This document shows, piece after piece, positions 62,997 through 64,000 of a stretch of DNA of 64,000 bases. Each line of letters starts with the position of its first letter. The stretch's first letter is position 1. The DNA comes from Parasponia andersonii (lineage: Eukaryota > Streptophyta > Magnoliopsida > Rosales > Cannabaceae), in assembly GCA_002914805.1 (NCBI GenBank), contig JXTB01000115.1, positions 1 through 64,000 on the forward strand, read 5' to 3'. The notes beneath the pieces are model-generated. The model did no database searches. It saw nothing but the letters and a program-made list of their open reading frames with translations, and had not been told where the DNA came from. The translations under genes and the position numbers were made by a program.

Positions 62997-64000
62997 TCAT
63001 GTGTCTGGACAAAAGGTGACGTAGCAGCCTTTGGATATTAGGGAGTAAATCCCGAGTCCATGGAAAGGTTTCTTCGAACCTGCCCAAACCAGTAAAAAAA
63101 TAGCAAAACAGAGAACCTTGAAACATTTCCCCGGAACTGGCCTAACATAAGGATTCAAATTAGATAGCCCAATTGGTTGTTTTTCAGTGACTTTGGTGCC
63201 AGAATTTCCCCCTTGATCATTAGTAATACGAAGGGAGCTCGAGTTTGGGTTATTCAACTGATGGGTATTTGATTTAGTTCTATCAATATTGTCCCCAGTA
63301 GTGCGCTTATTGTAGGAAGAACAAGAATAATGACGAGACCGTTGGTATTCAATTTTATAGGCAAGATTGACGGCTTCAGACACATTCCATAAGGTCCACA
63401 AACTCATCTGATCTTGAATTGAGTCATAAAGGCCATTAGTATATCGGGCTACCTGTTGAGACTCACTTTCATGAAGATTGTTATGGGCACACAGGCGATA
63501 AAACTCCTCTGCATATTCTCGAACACTACGACCCTTTTGTTGGCATTGTTGATACTGTTGGTAAAGGAGTTGCTCATAGTCGTTGGGCAAGAAGTGTTCT
63601 CGCATCATTTGGTGCATTCGAGGCCAAGCATGAATCGGTTGTTTTCCTGTTCGTTTACGGTTCCCCCTCAAATTCTCCCACCAAGCGAGTGCACCCCCTT
63701 TTAGTTTGTAAGAAACGAGAATGGCCTGTTTTTCCTCTGGGACTCCCATGTATTCGAAGAAATTCTCAACAGTATGGAGCCAATCCAAGAATTCCTCAAT
63801 ATGTAAGTTTCCATCAAAAAAAGGAATATCGACTTTGATTCTATAATCATGAGTTTCAGGGTTACGTCTATACCTATTGTTTCAGAATGGACGGTGGCCA
63901 CCAAGTGCCCAATCTACAACATCTTTATCAGTTTCAGATTCGTCTGGGTAACGACGATTGAGTCGATAAGCTTCTAAGTCCGAGTCGGAATCTGTAAAAT
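62997..64000 (-). pseudogene. Ty3/gypsy gag region (fossil), cut by window edge
   Basis: The minus strand encodes a gag domain with D-W-L-H-T-V-E-N-F-F, L-K-G-G-A-L-A-W-W-E-N-L and R-S-V-R-E-Y-A-E-E-F-Y-R-L, characteristic of Ty3/gypsy (chromovirus-like) gag, then a serine/asparagine-rich linker up to the first residues of a zinc knuckle. Homology stops near 63120, and the 5' part lies beyond the right edge. It abuts the copia gag remnant, so two unrelated elements meet at about 62990-63120. Broken. Confidence 0.75.

Overview
This is a stretch of nuclear DNA from a flowering plant, almost certainly a dicot. It is AT-rich, both intact genes have short exons and T-rich GT-AG introns, and the spaces between genes are packed with typical plant transposons (Athila-type Ty3/gypsy, Ty1/copia, MULE, hAT, CACTA and a tRNA-derived SINE). 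I cannot name the species. Exon limits were set by eye from splice sites and continuous reading phase.

Two host genes look whole. On the minus strand, 17266-25375, is a nine-exon gene for a 4R-MYB protein of about 1140 residues. It matches SNAPC4/SNAP190 (Arabidopsis MYB4R1), the large subunit of the complex that switches on snRNA genes. On the plus strand, 49696-54777, is a twelve-exon EXO1 gene (5'-3' exonuclease 1 of the FEN1/XPG family, 576 residues) with all active-site acidic residues, one GC-AG intron and E2F-like sites upstream. Two other host genes survive only as fossils: a fragment of a MUR3-like GT47 glycosyltransferase (6956-7198), and the 3' part of an alpha-dioxygenase gene (43414-47215) that keeps its introns and was cut by a hAT element and by an LTR element.

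Layout: 1-4591 holds a CACTA end with a GGCGC-rich array and intergenic DNA. 4600-14042 holds two hAT elements, LTR remnants, a minisatellite and a 2.9-kb MULE with a perfect 9-bp target duplication. 14043-16850 is intergenic. The MYB4R1 gene carries a SINE, a 135-bp palindromic MITE and an 84-bp tandem duplication in its introns. 26795-42545 is a nest of LTR elements: an old copia element on the minus strand was entered by an 11.1-kb Athila-type element (27999-39126) and by another element that now remains as a solo LTR (39373-41039); each insertion has a perfect 5-bp target duplication. A CACTA end (to 43265) and the alpha-dioxygenase fossil follow. After EXO1 the window ends in copia and gypsy remnants with a 550-base run of N at 59209-59758.

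The two host genes (snRNA transcription, DNA repair) have no evident functional link. I found no undescribed multi-gene system. What is unusual is the clarity of the insertion history: nine insertions can be read from terminal motifs and matching target duplications, in several cases with their order.
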